Made by a program: the position numbers and the translations under genes. 64,000 nucleotides of DNA from Amycolatopsis sp. CA-126428 (lineage in GTDB: Bacteria > Actinomycetota > Actinomycetes > Mycobacteriales > Pseudonocardiaceae). The notes beneath the pieces were generated by a model. It saw nothing but the letters and a program-made list of their open reading frames with translations, was not told where the DNA came from and ran no database searches. This document shows, one piece after another, positions 8,397 through 16,677 of this stretch. The DNA is taken from NCBI RefSeq assembly GCF_002904335.1, contig NZ_PPHF01000030.1, positions 124,001 to 188,000 of the forward strand, read 5' to 3'. Within the stretch, counting starts at the first letter, position 1. Every line of letters begins with the position of its first letter.

Positions 8397-8411
8397 GTTT
8401 GCAAAGCAAAC
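8397..8411. promoter_or_regulatory. palindromic operator, probably for the MarR regulator
   Basis: GTTTGC-AAA-GCAAAC is a perfect inverted repeat with 6-bp arms. It starts 24 bases upstream of the marR-like GTG and ends 60 bases before the Ddn-like ATG. Size, symmetry and position fit a MarR operator. Binding is inferred, not shown. Confidence 0.55.
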
Positions 8412-8471
8412 ACTTAGCTCGAGCGTACCTCGCGCCTGCTCGAGCCTACCGGCCAGAAACAAGGGGATCCC

Positions 8472-8894
8472 ATGACCGCGCCAGCCGACATGAACGAGTT
8501 CAACAAGCAGGTCGCCGCCGAATTCCGGGCCAACGAGGGCAAGGTCGGCGGCATGTTCGCGGACAAGAACGTGCTCCTGCTCACCACGATCGGCGCGAAG
8601 AGCGGCGCGGAGCGCCTGTCCCCGCTCGTCTACACCACGGACGGCGATCGCTACGTCATCGCCGCGTCCATGGGCGGCGCGCCGAAGAACCCGGCCTGGT
8701 ACCACAACCTGGTCGCCAACCCGAAGGTCACGGTCGAGGTCGGCACCGAGAAGTTCGAGGCCACGGCCACGGTGATCGCCGACCGCGCCGAGCGCGACCG
8801 CCTGTACGCGGGCATGGTGGCGCACGCCGAGGGCTTCGCGGAGTACGAGACGAAGACCGACCGCGTCATCCCGATCGTGGTGCTGGAGCGCTAA
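8472..8894 (+). CDS. Ddn-like deazaflavin (F420)-dependent nitroreductase family protein
   Basis: A 140-residue protein of the split-barrel Ddn/nitroreductase family, with LLLTTIGAKSGAERLSPLVY, GAPKNPAWYHNLVANPKVTVEVG and a C-terminal RVIPIVVLER strand. These motifs are diagnostic of the actinobacterial F420-binding family, which reduces quinones, nitro compounds or similar substrates. The ATG follows a GGGGATCCC leader. It is divergent from, and likely repressed by, the adjacent MarR protein. Its TAA overlaps the convergent acyltransferase stop by 4 bases. Confidence 0.88.
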   Translation: MTAPADMNEFNKQVAAEFRANEGKVGGMFADKNVLLLTTIGAKSGAERLSPLVYTTDGDRYVIAASMGGAPKNPAWYHNLVANPKVTVEVGTEKFEATATVIADRAERDRLYAGMVAHAEGFAEYETKTDRVIPIVVLER

Positions 8895-10060
8895 GAAGCC
8901 ACCGGCGCGGGCTCGGCGCGCGTCTCGGCGGGACGTTCCGCTTCCCGCCGTTCCGCGCGCCGGGCTTCCTTGCGGGTGATCAGCTGCTTGCCGACGTCGA
9001 TCAGCGGCTTCTCGACCCAGCGGTGGATCAGGTCCGCGATCGCCAGGCCGACCAGGAACACCGTCAGCGCCGAGACCGTCCGGTGCTGCCCCAGCCCGGG
9101 TACCGCCTGCACGACGACGAAGTGCACCGGTCCCTGGAGCAGGTACAGCGAGTACGACCGCTCGCCCACGAACCGCATCGGGGCCGTGCCGAGCAGCCAC
9201 CGCAGGGGGCCCGGGCTCACCAGCACGATCAGCAGCAGCATCGTCAGCGCCGCGTACGCGACCAGCAGCCACAGGTTGTTGCGGGTCTCGTGCCAGAGGT
9301 CGTCGAAGTTCGTGTGCAGCAGCGCGAACGCCACGACGATCGGGATCGCCGCCAGCGGGTGCGTCAGCGGCTTCAGCAGCGCGTACCCGCGGCGGTAGTG
9401 CAGCAGGATTGCCAGCAGGCAGCCGCCCGCCAGGATGAAGTAGTGGATCGTCGAGCGGTAGATCGCCGTCTGCGAGTACTCGAGGACCCAGCCGCCGGTG
9501 GTCAGCGGGACCAGCGCCAGCAGCGCGACCATCGCCGCGCCGACCAGCAGGAACTTGCGCTTCGCCGCGCCGATCCCGATCGCGACCAGCAGGAACGGCC
9601 AGACGAGGTAGAACTTCTCCTCGATCCCGAGCGTCCACGAGCCGCTGAAGAAGTTGTCCGCCCCGTGGGTGGCCGCCGGCAGGAATTCGTTGAGGAACGT
9701 CAGGTAGTACTTCAGCGCCTGCGGGAAGTCGCGTGAGTAGAACTCGCCGCGCAGGACGACGAACGCGACGATCCCGCCGAGGATCACCAGGTACGGCGGC
9801 AGGATCCGGAAGACGCGCCGGATGTAGAAGTTCGACAGCGAAATCCGGCCGGTGCGGTCCTGCTCGCGCAGCAGCAGCGTCGTGATCAGGAACCCGGACA
9901 GCACGAAGAAGAGATAGACACCGACCCAGCCCGACAGCCAGGTCCAGTTCGGGCCGCCGAAGTGGAAGAAGATGACCATCGTCGCGGCGAGCGCGCGCAG
10001 GCCGTCGAGCCCCGGGAACCGCCGCATGCCGAGGTAGTCCTCGTGGCTCATGGTGCGCAA
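8891..10060 (-). CDS. acyltransferase-3 family membrane protein (OafA/YrhL-like)
   Basis: A 389-residue polytopic membrane protein with about ten hydrophobic segments and the family motif at the N-terminus (RFPGLDGLRALAATMVIFFHF, given in part as GLDGLRALAA and FFHF). The RRVFRILPPY motif follows near residue 105. The family O-acylates sugars or lipids at the membrane using cytosolic acyl donors; the substrate is unknown. A charged C-terminal tail (KEARRAERREAERPAET) is cytosolic. It lies downstream of the FAD-oxidase gene on the same strand with a 77-base gap. Confidence 0.88.
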   Translation of the reverse strand: MRTMSHEDYLGMRRFPGLDGLRALAATMVIFFHFGGPNWTWLSGWVGVYLFFVLSGFLITTLLLREQDRTGRISLSNFYIRRVFRILPPYLVILGGIVAFVVLRGEFYSRDFPQALKYYLTFLNEFLPAATHGADNFFSGSWTLGIEEKFYLVWPFLLVAIGIGAAKRKFLLVGAAMVALLALVPLTTGGWVLEYSQTAIYRSTIHYFILAGGCLLAILLHYRRGYALLKPLTHPLAAIPIVVAFALLHTNFDDLWHETRNNLWLLVAYAALTMLLLIVLVSPGPLRWLLGTAPMRFVGERSYSLYLLQGPVHFVVVQAVPGLGQHRTVSALTVFLVGLAIADLIHRWVEKPLIDVGKQLITRKEARRAERREAERPAETRAEPAPVAS

Positions 10061-10137
10061 GACGTCCCCTATCGATGCGGTGGCCGGCCGAGTATATGGC
10101 TACGATTTGCGGTCCTTTTCCCCGGCCGGTTCGCGTA

Positions 10138-11430
10138 TCACCAGGCCTTGAAGACGTTCCCGGCGTCGTACCGGGACCTCAGCTCCCGGAGCCGCCGCAG
10201 GTCGGCGGCCGGAAAAACGCTCTCCGCGATCTCCGCCGGTGCGTGCTCGCCGTAGACGAACGGCAGCAGCCGGCCGGTCGTCCACGGCGCCAGCGCGTCG
10301 AACAGCTTCGCGTGGGCGCTCCGGACGGCCGCGACACCGTCGTCGCCGACCATCGACAGCGCCCGGACGACGAACTCGGCCGAGCGATCCCAGCCCACGC
10401 CCGGCGTCTCCGGCGTCCGGGCGAGCGCGCCACCCAGCCGGTCGATGATGAGCACCGGCGGCGCGGCGGCGCCCGGGCCGGCGTGCTCGACGATCGCGTC
10501 GAGCATGGCGTCGTTCAGCTGGGAGACGGTCGCGTTGGTGCCGTGGTAGCCGTGCGGCTGCCGCGGCTCGGCCGCGATCGACCCCGACTCGGTGTACGGC
10601 ATCGGCCGCAGCGTGTCCGCCAGCGCGGGGGCGACCGCGCGCAGCGGCGCGACGAGGTCGTCGCCGTCCTCGCCGAGGTAGGCGATCCGGACCTGGGCGA
10701 TGTGCCGGCCGCGCACGGGCTCGGGCACCATCGGCAGGTCGGGGTACTGGATCACGGCCAATGACGTCGTCAGCGTGTCCGGCGCGGCCGCCGACCACGT
10801 CCGCCACGCCCGCAGCACGGCCGGCACGTCGGCGCTGTCGAAGGTGAGGCTGCCGCCGTAGAGGTCACTGACCGGCAGGAGGCCGAACTCCATCGCCGTG
10901 ACGACGCCGAAGCCGTCGCGGCCGCCGCGCAGCGCCCAGAACAGGTCCGAGCCGGGCTCGGCCCGCCGGAGTTCGCCGTCGGCGGTCACGACGTCGAGGG
11001 CGCGGACGTGGTCGGCGGCGCGGCCGTACCGGCGGGCCATCACCCCGAAGCCGCCGCTGAGCGTGTAGCCGACGACGCCGACGTCCGGGGACGAGCCGCT
11101 GAGCGGCGCCAGGCCGTGCCGGCCGGCGGCTTCGACCACCGCCTCCCACCGGACACCGGCTTCGACGCGGGCGGTGCGGGCGGCGACGTCGATCGCCACG
11201 CCGGTCATCCGCCGGGTGCTGATCAAGACGCCGTCGGTTCCCGCCGTCTGGCCGTGCCCGGTCGCCTGGACGGCGACGGGCAGCCGGTGCTCGGCCGCGT
11301 ACCGCACGGCGGCGGCGACGTCCGCGGCGCTTTCGGCGGCGACGACGGCCGCGGGTGAGGTGGGCACCGACGTCTGGAATCCGGTGATTTCTTCGGGGTA
11401 GCCGTCTTGACCGGGGTGGAGGAGGTTCAT
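10138..11430 (-). CDS. FAD-linked (BBE-like) oxidoreductase, mono-covalent type
   Basis: This 430-residue protein has the PCMH/FAD_binding_4 domain (about residues 20-190) and a C-terminal BBE tail (SRYDAGNVFKAW). The histidine that carries FAD is in ATGHG (His59). The position that is Cys in bicovalent berberine-bridge-type oxidases is Ser114 in SGSSPDVG, so a single covalent link is predicted. Such enzymes oxidise sugars or secondary metabolites with O2. No Tat signal is visible. The LysR gene is divergent across 90 bases and is its likely regulator. Confidence 0.87.
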   Translation of the reverse strand: MNLLHPGQDGYPEEITGFQTSVPTSPAAVVAAESAADVAAAVRYAAEHRLPVAVQATGHGQTAGTDGVLISTRRMTGVAIDVAARTARVEAGVRWEAVVEAAGRHGLAPLSGSSPDVGVVGYTLSGGFGVMARRYGRAADHVRALDVVTADGELRRAEPGSDLFWALRGGRDGFGVVTAMEFGLLPVSDLYGGSLTFDSADVPAVLRAWRTWSAAAPDTLTTSLAVIQYPDLPMVPEPVRGRHIAQVRIAYLGEDGDDLVAPLRAVAPALADTLRPMPYTESGSIAAEPRQPHGYHGTNATVSQLNDAMLDAIVEHAGPGAAAPPVLIIDRLGGALARTPETPGVGWDRSAEFVVRALSMVGDDGVAAVRSAHAKLFDALAPWTTGRLLPFVYGEHAPAEIAESVFPAADLRRLRELRSRYDAGNVFKAW

Positions 11431-11520
11431 TTCAGGTCCTTTCGTTCGCTGCCTCCAGCTTCGGACGATCTCGATCAGAAGTCCAAGATCTGGTTTGTCT
11501 GCTGACTAGAATCAGTGCTT
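11431..11520. promoter_or_regulatory. divergent promoter region of the FAD-oxidase and LysR genes
   Basis: The 90 bases between the two start codons hold interrupted inverted repeats such as CTGA-N6-TCAG (11501-11514) just before the LysR ATG, and GATC-rich half sites around 11468-11490. LysR proteins usually bind such an intergenic region to control both directions. The exact operator is inferred. Confidence 0.4.
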
Positions 11521-12405
11521 ATGGAACTGCATCAACTCGCCTACTTCGTCGCCGTCGCGGAGGAAGGGAACTTCACGCGCGCGGCGGAGCGGCTGCACGT
11601 GGCCCAGCCGGGGGTGAGTGCGCAGGTCAAACGCCTGGAGCGGGAACTCGGGCAGGAGTTGCTGGACCGCTCCGGCCGGACGGTCCGGCTCACCGACGTC
11701 GGCGCCGCGGCCCTGCCCCACGCCCGGGCCGCGCTCGCGGCGGTGCAGGGCGTGCGCGAAGCCGTCGACGAGCTGGCCGGGCTGGTCCGCGGGCAGGTGG
11801 CGATCGGCATGGTGACCTCGGTGGGCCCGGTCGGGCTGCCCGACCTGCTGGCGGGCTTCCACGACCGGTACCCGGCGGTCGAAATCACGCTCTCGGAGGC
11901 CGACTCCGACACCATGCTCGCCGCGCTGCGCGAGGGACGGCTCGACCTCGCCGTCGTCGGCATCTCGACGGCCCCGCCGCCCGGCATCGCGACGCAGGTG
12001 CTGCTCGAGGAGTCGTTCCGGGCCGTCACCGCGCCGTCCGGGCTGCTGGCCGGGCGGGACGAGGTCGAGATCCCCGACCTCGACGGCCTGCCGCTGATGG
12101 CCCTGCCGAAGGGGACGGGCCTGCGCACGGCGTTGGACGCGGCCTTCGCGCGGGTGGGGCTGACCCCGCGGATCGCGTTCGAGGCGGCCGATCCGAACGT
12201 CCTGGTGCAGCTGGCGATGCGGGGGCTCGGCGTCGCGATCGTGCCGGAGTCGCTGGCCCGGTACCACCAGGCGGAGCTGGCCGTCGCCGGGCTCCGCGGG
12301 CCGGGGCTGCGGGGGATGCTGGCGCTGGCGTGGCGGACGGAAGGGCCGTTGAGCCCGGCGGCGCGGGCGTTGATCGCGTTCGCCCGGGCGGCCTACCGCT
12401 CTTGA
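11521..12405 (+). CDS. LysR family transcriptional regulator
   Basis: A 294-residue LTTR. Residues 1-60 form the winged HTH (HQLAYFVAVAEEGNFTRAAERLHVAQPGVSAQVKRLE in part, with ERLHVAQPGVSAQVKRLE as the recognition helix region), followed by the linker and a periplasmic-binding-like effector domain (GQVAIGMVTSVGPVGLPDLLAGF). The ATG at 11521 is chosen over GTG 11515, which adds only two residues. It is divergent from the FAD-oxidase gene and likely regulates it. Confidence 0.9.
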   Translation: MELHQLAYFVAVAEEGNFTRAAERLHVAQPGVSAQVKRLERELGQELLDRSGRTVRLTDVGAAALPHARAALAAVQGVREAVDELAGLVRGQVAIGMVTSVGPVGLPDLLAGFHDRYPAVEITLSEADSDTMLAALREGRLDLAVVGISTAPPPGIATQVLLEESFRAVTAPSGLLAGRDEVEIPDLDGLPLMALPKGTGLRTALDAAFARVGLTPRIAFEAADPNVLVQLAMRGLGVAIVPESLARYHQAELAVAGLRGPGLRGMLALAWRTEGPLSPAARALIAFARAAYRS

Positions 12406-12451
12406 CAGCTCGTCAACAACGGCGTTCCCTGGTGGGCCAGGAGGTGCGCCG

Positions 12452-13255
12452 ATGCCCGAGACCGCCCTTCGCGACGCCGTCATCGGCGCCGGGCTGCTGG
12501 CCGGCAGCGCGAACGTGATCATGCAGCTGTCCCGCGCGCCCGTCGGGCACGGCGTCCTGGAGAGCCGGGTCGACAGCGGCAACCTCTTCCGCCACCCGGT
12601 GAAGCGGACCCGGACCACGCTGACCTACCTCGCGGTCGCGACGATGGGCACCGACGCCGAGCGCGCGGCCTTCCGGAGGGGCGTCGACCGGGCCCACGCC
12701 CAAGTGCACTCGACCGCGTCGAGCCCGGTCGCCTACGACGCCTTCGACACCGACCTCCAGCTGTGGGTCGCGGCCTGCCTGTACAAGGGCATCGAAGACG
12801 TCCTCCTCGCCTTCGCCGGTGGTGAGCCGGAGCGGTTCTACGCCGACGCCGCCGCTCTCGGCACCACGCTGCAGGTGCCTCCCGAGCGGTGGCCCGGCGA
12901 CCGGGCCGCCTTCGAGGAGTACTGGGCCGGCGGGCTGGCCGAGGTGGACATCGACGACACCGTCCGCCGCTACCTCACCCGGATCGTCGACCTGGAGTTC
13001 CTGCCGCCGGTCTTCGCCGTGCCCGGCCGGGGGTTCCACCGGTTCGTCACCACCGGGTTCCTCCCGCAGCGCTTCCGCGACGAAATGCGGCTGCCCTGGA
13101 CGGCCGCCGACCAGCGCCGCTTCGAGGCGCTGCTGGCCGCGCTCGGCCTGGTCGTCCGCGTCCTGCCCGGCCCGCTGCGGCGGTTCCCGTTCAACCTCTG
13201 CCTCGCCGATCTCCGGTGGCGGTTGCGCACCGGGCGGCCGCTCGTGGGGAGTTGA
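12452..13255 (+). CDS. oxygenase MpaB family protein (DUF2236)
   Basis: A 267-residue protein with the DUF2236 features: an N-terminal helix at GLLAGSANVIMQLSRAPVGHGV, then TYLAVATMGT, a His-rich HAQVHS segment, and YDAFDTDLQLWVAACLY. The family includes latex-clearing protein and the MpaB/B' oxygenases, and members bind heme through conserved His/Arg residues. Substrate and location are unknown here. It starts at ATG after an AGGAGGTGCGCCG ribosome site. The gene is co-oriented with the LigD-like gene 31 bases downstream. Confidence 0.83.
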   Translation: MPETALRDAVIGAGLLAGSANVIMQLSRAPVGHGVLESRVDSGNLFRHPVKRTRTTLTYLAVATMGTDAERAAFRRGVDRAHAQVHSTASSPVAYDAFDTDLQLWVAACLYKGIEDVLLAFAGGEPERFYADAAALGTTLQVPPERWPGDRAAFEEYWAGGLAEVDIDDTVRRYLTRIVDLEFLPPVFAVPGRGFHRFVTTGFLPQRFRDEMRLPWTAADQRRFEALLAALGLVVRVLPGPLRRFPFNLCLADLRWRLRTGRPLVGS

Positions 13256-13286
13256 CCGCCTCGCGCGGGGACGCGAAGGTGGGCCG

Positions 13287-14252
13287 ATGAGCGGCGATGA
13301 AGAGCGGCACGGCGTCAAGCTGAGCAGTCTCGACCAGGAGGTCTTCCCCGACGCGGGGGTGACCAAGCGCGAGCTGCTCGACTACCTCGAAGCGGTGTCC
13401 GGCCGGATGCTGCCGGAGCTGCACGACCGGCTGCTGAGCGTGGTGCGGGTGCTGCGCGGCCAAGGGCCGTTCATGCAGAAGAACCTGCCGAAGTACACGC
13501 CGGAGTGGGTGGAGCGCCGGGCGCTGTGGGCCGATCGCTCGCGGCGCGAAGTCACCTACGCGCTCTGCAACGACCTGCGCACGCTGCTGTGGTTCGGCAA
13601 CCAGCGCGCGATCGAGTACCACACGTCCCTGTTCCGCGGCGAGCCTGCGAGCGGGCCGACGCACCTGATCCTTGACCTCGACCCGCCCCCGGACGCCCCG
13701 TTCTCCCTGGCCGTCGGCGCTGCGAAACTGGTGCGGCAGGCATTGCGCGACGACGGCCTCGACGGCGCGGTGAAGACCAGCGGTTCCAAGGGCGTCCACG
13801 TCTTCGTGCCGCTCGCACCGGGCCAGCCGACCGAGGACATCGCGGCGGCGACCCGGGCGGTGGCGGCCCGCGCCGAGCGGATCGACCCGGCGCTGGGCAC
13901 GACGGAGTTCGTGGTCGAGCGCCGCGAAGGCAAGGTGTTCCTCGATTCGACGCGAGCGGGCGGCGCGACGGTCGTCTCGGTCTACAGCCCCCGCCACCGC
14001 CCGGGCGCGCCGGTGTCGTTCCCGGTCCGCTGGGCCGGCCTCGACGACGTCAAGCCGGCCGACTTCACCGTGCACACGATCCCGGACCTGCTGGACGACG
14101 GCGACCCGTGGACCGAAGAGATGCCCGAGCCGTTCAGGCTGCCCGCGGACCTGGTCGAGGAGGGCCACACGATCCCGATCGCCCGGGTGGTCGCGATGCA
14201 CGAGGGCAAGCGCCGCGCCCGCGCGGCCCGCGAATCGAGCGAATCCGCGTAG
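13287..14252 (+). CDS. LigD-type polymerase domain protein (NHEJ primase-polymerase)
   Basis: A 321-residue protein that matches the stand-alone polymerase domain of bacterial LigD (archaeo-eukaryotic primase superfamily). Catalytic acidic residues are in LILDLDPPPD (Asp130, Asp132), the nucleotide-binding motif is SGSKGVHVFVPL (His171), and a third acidic residue lies in FLDSTRAG. The enzyme adds nucleotides, with a preference for ribonucleotides, at breaks during non-homologous end joining. No Ku gene or ligase domain is in this window, so the partners are encoded elsewhere. The C-terminus ends in a basic tail (EGKRRARAARE). Confidence 0.9.
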   Translation: MSGDEERHGVKLSSLDQEVFPDAGVTKRELLDYLEAVSGRMLPELHDRLLSVVRVLRGQGPFMQKNLPKYTPEWVERRALWADRSRREVTYALCNDLRTLLWFGNQRAIEYHTSLFRGEPASGPTHLILDLDPPPDAPFSLAVGAAKLVRQALRDDGLDGAVKTSGSKGVHVFVPLAPGQPTEDIAAATRAVAARAERIDPALGTTEFVVERREGKVFLDSTRAGGATVVSVYSPRHRPGAPVSFPVRWAGLDDVKPADFTVHTIPDLLDDGDPWTEEMPEPFRLPADLVEEGHTIPIARVVAMHEGKRRARAARESSESA

Positions 14253-14333
14253 CGCCCCGGTCGGCTCAACCTCGGCCGGAGCCCTGAACTGGCGGTGAAG
14301 GTCCAGGCTTCCGTGGCGAGGTCGTGCCCACCC

Positions 14334-14459
14334 GGTCGGCTGGCGTACCTGGACGGTCGGCTGGCGTTCCTAGAGGGTCGGCTGGCGTACCTGGACGGTC
14401 GGCTGGCGTGCCGGGAGGGTCGGCTGGCGTACCTGGACGGTCGGCTGGCGTGCCTGGGG
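14334..14459. repeat. tandem array of six 21-bp units with a 42-bp higher-order period
   Basis: Six consecutive 21-base units share the invariant 13-base core GGTCGGCTGGCGT. Units 1, 3 and 5 are identical, whereas units 2, 4 and 6 differ in the last eight bases, so the array also repeats at 42 bases. A partial unit (GGTCAGGCGGCC) runs into the end of the CDP-alcohol transferase gene. It occupies most of the 209-base gap between two convergent genes. The plus frame reads as heptads like GRLAYLD, but no convincing gene is there. Confidence 0.9.
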
Positions 14460-14461
14460 GG

Positions 14462-15217
14462 TCAGGCGGCCTGGTTGTGGCCGTAGCCCAGCGGTCGGCG
14501 CAGGGACGCGCGGGTGATCGCGACGATCCGGGCCGGCTGGTCGGCGACGCGGTGGCGGGCCAGCCAGACGACGTCCCGGCCGAACGACCACGCCAGCGAG
14601 GCCAAGGCGACCGCGACCAACACCCACGTCACCGACGACGGCAGCAGCTCCGAGACCGCGACCACCAGGACGACCCCCTGCACGGCCGCGACCGTCTTGC
14701 GCGCCATGCTCGGGTACAGCGGCGCGGTCAGCCAGGGCATGGTCCACGAAGCGGCGACGAACACGTACCGCATCAGGCCGATCGCCAGCACCCACAGCCC
14801 GAGCGTGCGGGACACCTGGATGCACAGCAGCAAGATCAGGAACGCGTCGACCTCCATGTCGAAGCGCGCGCCGAACTCCGATGACGTGCCGGTGCGGCGG
14901 GCCACCTGGCCGTCGAGGCCGTCCAGGAGCAGCGCCACGCCGACCAGCCCGACCAGCCACCAGAGGGAAAAATCACCTTCGGCGACGAGCGCCGCGGCGC
15001 AGCCGACCAAGATCGCGCGGGCGAAGGTGATCCAGTCCGCCGGTCCGAAGGCGCCGCGGCCGGTGCGGCGCAGCCCCCACTCGGTGAGCAGCACCAGCGC
15101 GAGCACGTAGACGACGCCGGTCGCCCAGGCGAGCGGGGTGAAACCGGCCGTGACGACCCCCGCGGCGAACACCGGCGCCGGCACCGCCGCGCGCAGGAGA
15201 AGGTCCTGTTTGATCAT
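14462..15217 (-). CDS. CDP-alcohol phosphatidyltransferase family protein
   Basis: A 251-residue membrane protein with the full catalytic signature of CDP-alcohol phosphotransferases: D99-GL-D102-G-QV-AR...G116-ARF-D120-MEV-D124. About six hydrophobic helices surround it. The family moves a phosphoryl-alcohol from a CDP-activated donor to a second alcohol, as in phospholipid or inositol-phosphate synthesis. The ATG at 15215-15217 is chosen, because the upstream GTG at 15253 would lengthen a polar leader. It is divergent from the MDR dehydrogenase of the overlapping cluster and probably belongs to the same pathway. Confidence 0.88.
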   Translation of the reverse strand: MIKQDLLLRAAVPAPVFAAGVVTAGFTPLAWATGVVYVLALVLLTEWGLRRTGRGAFGPADWITFARAILVGCAAALVAEGDFSLWWLVGLVGVALLLDGLDGQVARRTGTSSEFGARFDMEVDAFLILLLCIQVSRTLGLWVLAIGLMRYVFVAASWTMPWLTAPLYPSMARKTVAAVQGVVLVVAVSELLPSSVTWVLVAVALASLAWSFGRDVVWLARHRVADQPARIVAITRASLRRPLGYGHNQAA

Positions 15218-15284
15218 CGTCGACTCCGCGAATTGCTCATAGGGTGGCGACACCAGCCTCCGGTCGCCCGCTGAGGAGAAACAC

Positions 15285-16247
15285 GTGGAACAGGCTTTCT
15301 GGGTTCAAAGTCCCGGCTCGGGACAGCTGCGCGAGGAGCGGCTGCCCACGCCCGGACCGGACGACGTGCTCGTCCGCACGCTGTGCTCCGGGGTGAGCCG
15401 CGGCACCGAAACCCTGGTCTTCCGCGGTGGTGTCCCGACGAGCCAGCACGACGTCATGCGCGCGCCCTTCCAGGAGGGCGAGTTCCCCGGCCCGGTCAAG
15501 TACGGCTACCTCAACGTCGGCGTCGTCGAACAGGGCCCGGCGCACCTCGCGGGCAAGACGGTCTTCTGCCTCTACCCGCACCAGACCGCGTACGTCGTCC
15601 CGGCGAACGCGGTGACGCCGGTGCCGGACGCCGTCCCACCCGGCCGCGCGATCCTCGCCGGCACGGTCGAGACGGCGGTGAACGCCGTGTGGGACGCGCG
15701 CCCGCGGCTCGGCGACCGGATCGCCGTCATCGGCGCCGGGATGGTCGGCTGCAGCGTCGCGAAGCTCCTCACCGGCTTCCCGGCCGTGCGGGTGCAGCTG
15801 ATCGACGTCGACCCGGCCAAGGCGGAGATCGCCGCCGCGCTCGGGGTCGACTTCTCGACGCCGGACGAGGCGCTCGGCGACTGCGACCTCGTCGTGCACG
15901 CCAGCGCGTCCGAGGCCGGCCTCACCAAGGCCCTGGAACTGCTCGCGCCGGAAGGGGAGGTCGTCGAGCTGTCCTGGTACGGCGACCGCCGGGTCAGCGT
16001 TCCGCTCGGCGAGAACTTCCACTCGCGACGCCTGGTGATCCGCAGCAGCCAGGTCGGGACGGTCGCGCGACCCGATCGCAGCTACGCCCAGCGCCTCGGC
16101 GTCGCCCTGGATCTGCTGGCCGATCCGGCCTTCGAAGCGCTGGTCAGCGGCGAGTGCATGTTTAACGATCTTCCGTCGGTGCTACCCCGGCTGGTCGCGA
16201 ATGAACTTTCCGCCCTGTGCCTCCGTGTCATGTATCAGCCGCAGTGA
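15285..16247 (+). CDS. MDR superfamily (zinc-type) alcohol dehydrogenase-like protein
   Basis: A 320-residue medium-chain dehydrogenase-like protein with an N-terminal GroES-like part ([19 protein letters not shown]) and a Rossmann domain with [15 protein letters not shown] near residue 146. The structural-zinc lobe is absent, as in BchC-like members. It would oxidise or reduce an alcohol/ketone with NAD(P). It is the first plus-strand gene of the overlapping pterin-like cluster, 31 bases before the QueD-like gene. The GTG at 15285 follows a GAGGAGAAAC ribosome site. Confidence 0.85.
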   Translation: MEQAFWVQSPGSGQLREERLPTPGPDDVLVRTLCSGVSRGTETLVFRGGVPTSQHDVMRAPFQEGEFPGPVKYGYLNVGVVEQGPAHLAGKTVFCLYPHQTAYVVPANAVTPVPDAVPPGRAILAGTVETAVNAVWDARPRLGDRIAVIGAGMVGCSVAKLLTGFPAVRVQLIDVDPAKAEIAAALGVDFSTPDEALGDCDLVVHASASEAGLTKALELLAPEGEVVELSWYGDRRVSVPLGENFHSRRLVIRSSQVGTVARPDRSYAQRLGVALDLLADPAFEALVSGECMFNDLPSVLPRLVANELSALCLRVMYQPQ

Positions 16248-16278
16248 CCACGTCCACCCGAACGCATCGGAGGTCTTG

Positions 16279-16677
16279 GTGTTCAGCATCACCGTCCGTG
16301 ACCACGTGATGATCGCCCACAGTTTCCGCGGGGAAGTCTTCGGTCCCGCGCAACGCCTGCACGGGGCGACTTTCGTGGTGGATGCGACGTTCCGCCGGGC
16401 CGAGCTCGACGAGGACAACATCGTCGTCGACATCGGCAAGGCCACGGAGGAACTCGGGGCGGTGCTGAGCGACCTGAACTACCGCAACCTCGACGACGAG
16501 CCGGAGTTCAAGGGCATCAACACCTCGACCGAGTACCTCGCGAAGGTCGTCGCCGACCGCCTGGCCGACGCCGTCCACGCCGGACGCCTCGGCGAAGGCG
16601 CGCGCGGCCTCGACGGGATCACCGTCTCGCTGCACGAATCGCACCTCGCCTGGGCGAGTTACGAGCGTGCCCTGTGA
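16279..16677 (+). CDS. QueD/6-pyruvoyltetrahydropterin synthase homologue lacking catalytic residues
   Basis: A 132-residue T-fold protein. The frame extends upstream, but GTG 16279 preceded by CGGAGG is the best start. Compared with E. coli QueD, the first zinc His is kept (His14 in IAHSF) and the second is kept (His28 in RLHGA). The third His of HGH is Ala30, the catalytic Cys of CGRLHGH is replaced by Ala24, and the DHH motif is replaced (LNYRNLDD). A Glu in [13 protein letters not shown] may still bind a pterin-like base. It is therefore not expected to run QueD or PTPS chemistry. I recall a PTPS homologue (SCO6650) in the matching S. coelicolor cluster. It overlaps the glycosyltransferase as GTGA. 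Confidence 0.85.
   Translation: MFSITVRDHVMIAHSFRGEVFGPAQRLHGATFVVDATFRRAELDEDNIVVDIGKATEELGAVLSDLNYRNLDDEPEFKGINTSTEYLAKVVADRLADAVHAGRLGEGARGLDGITVSLHESHLAWASYERAL

Noticed and set aside
14295..14486. 63-codon ORF encoding heptad-like repeats (GRLAYLD and variants)
   Set aside because: The pattern results from the 21-bp DNA repeat; there is no ribosome site, and it would run into the convergent gene.
16279..16677. QueD for queuosine or a true biopterin synthase
   Set aside because: Catalytic Cys, the catalytic His motif and one zinc ligand are missing, and no other queuosine genes are nearby.
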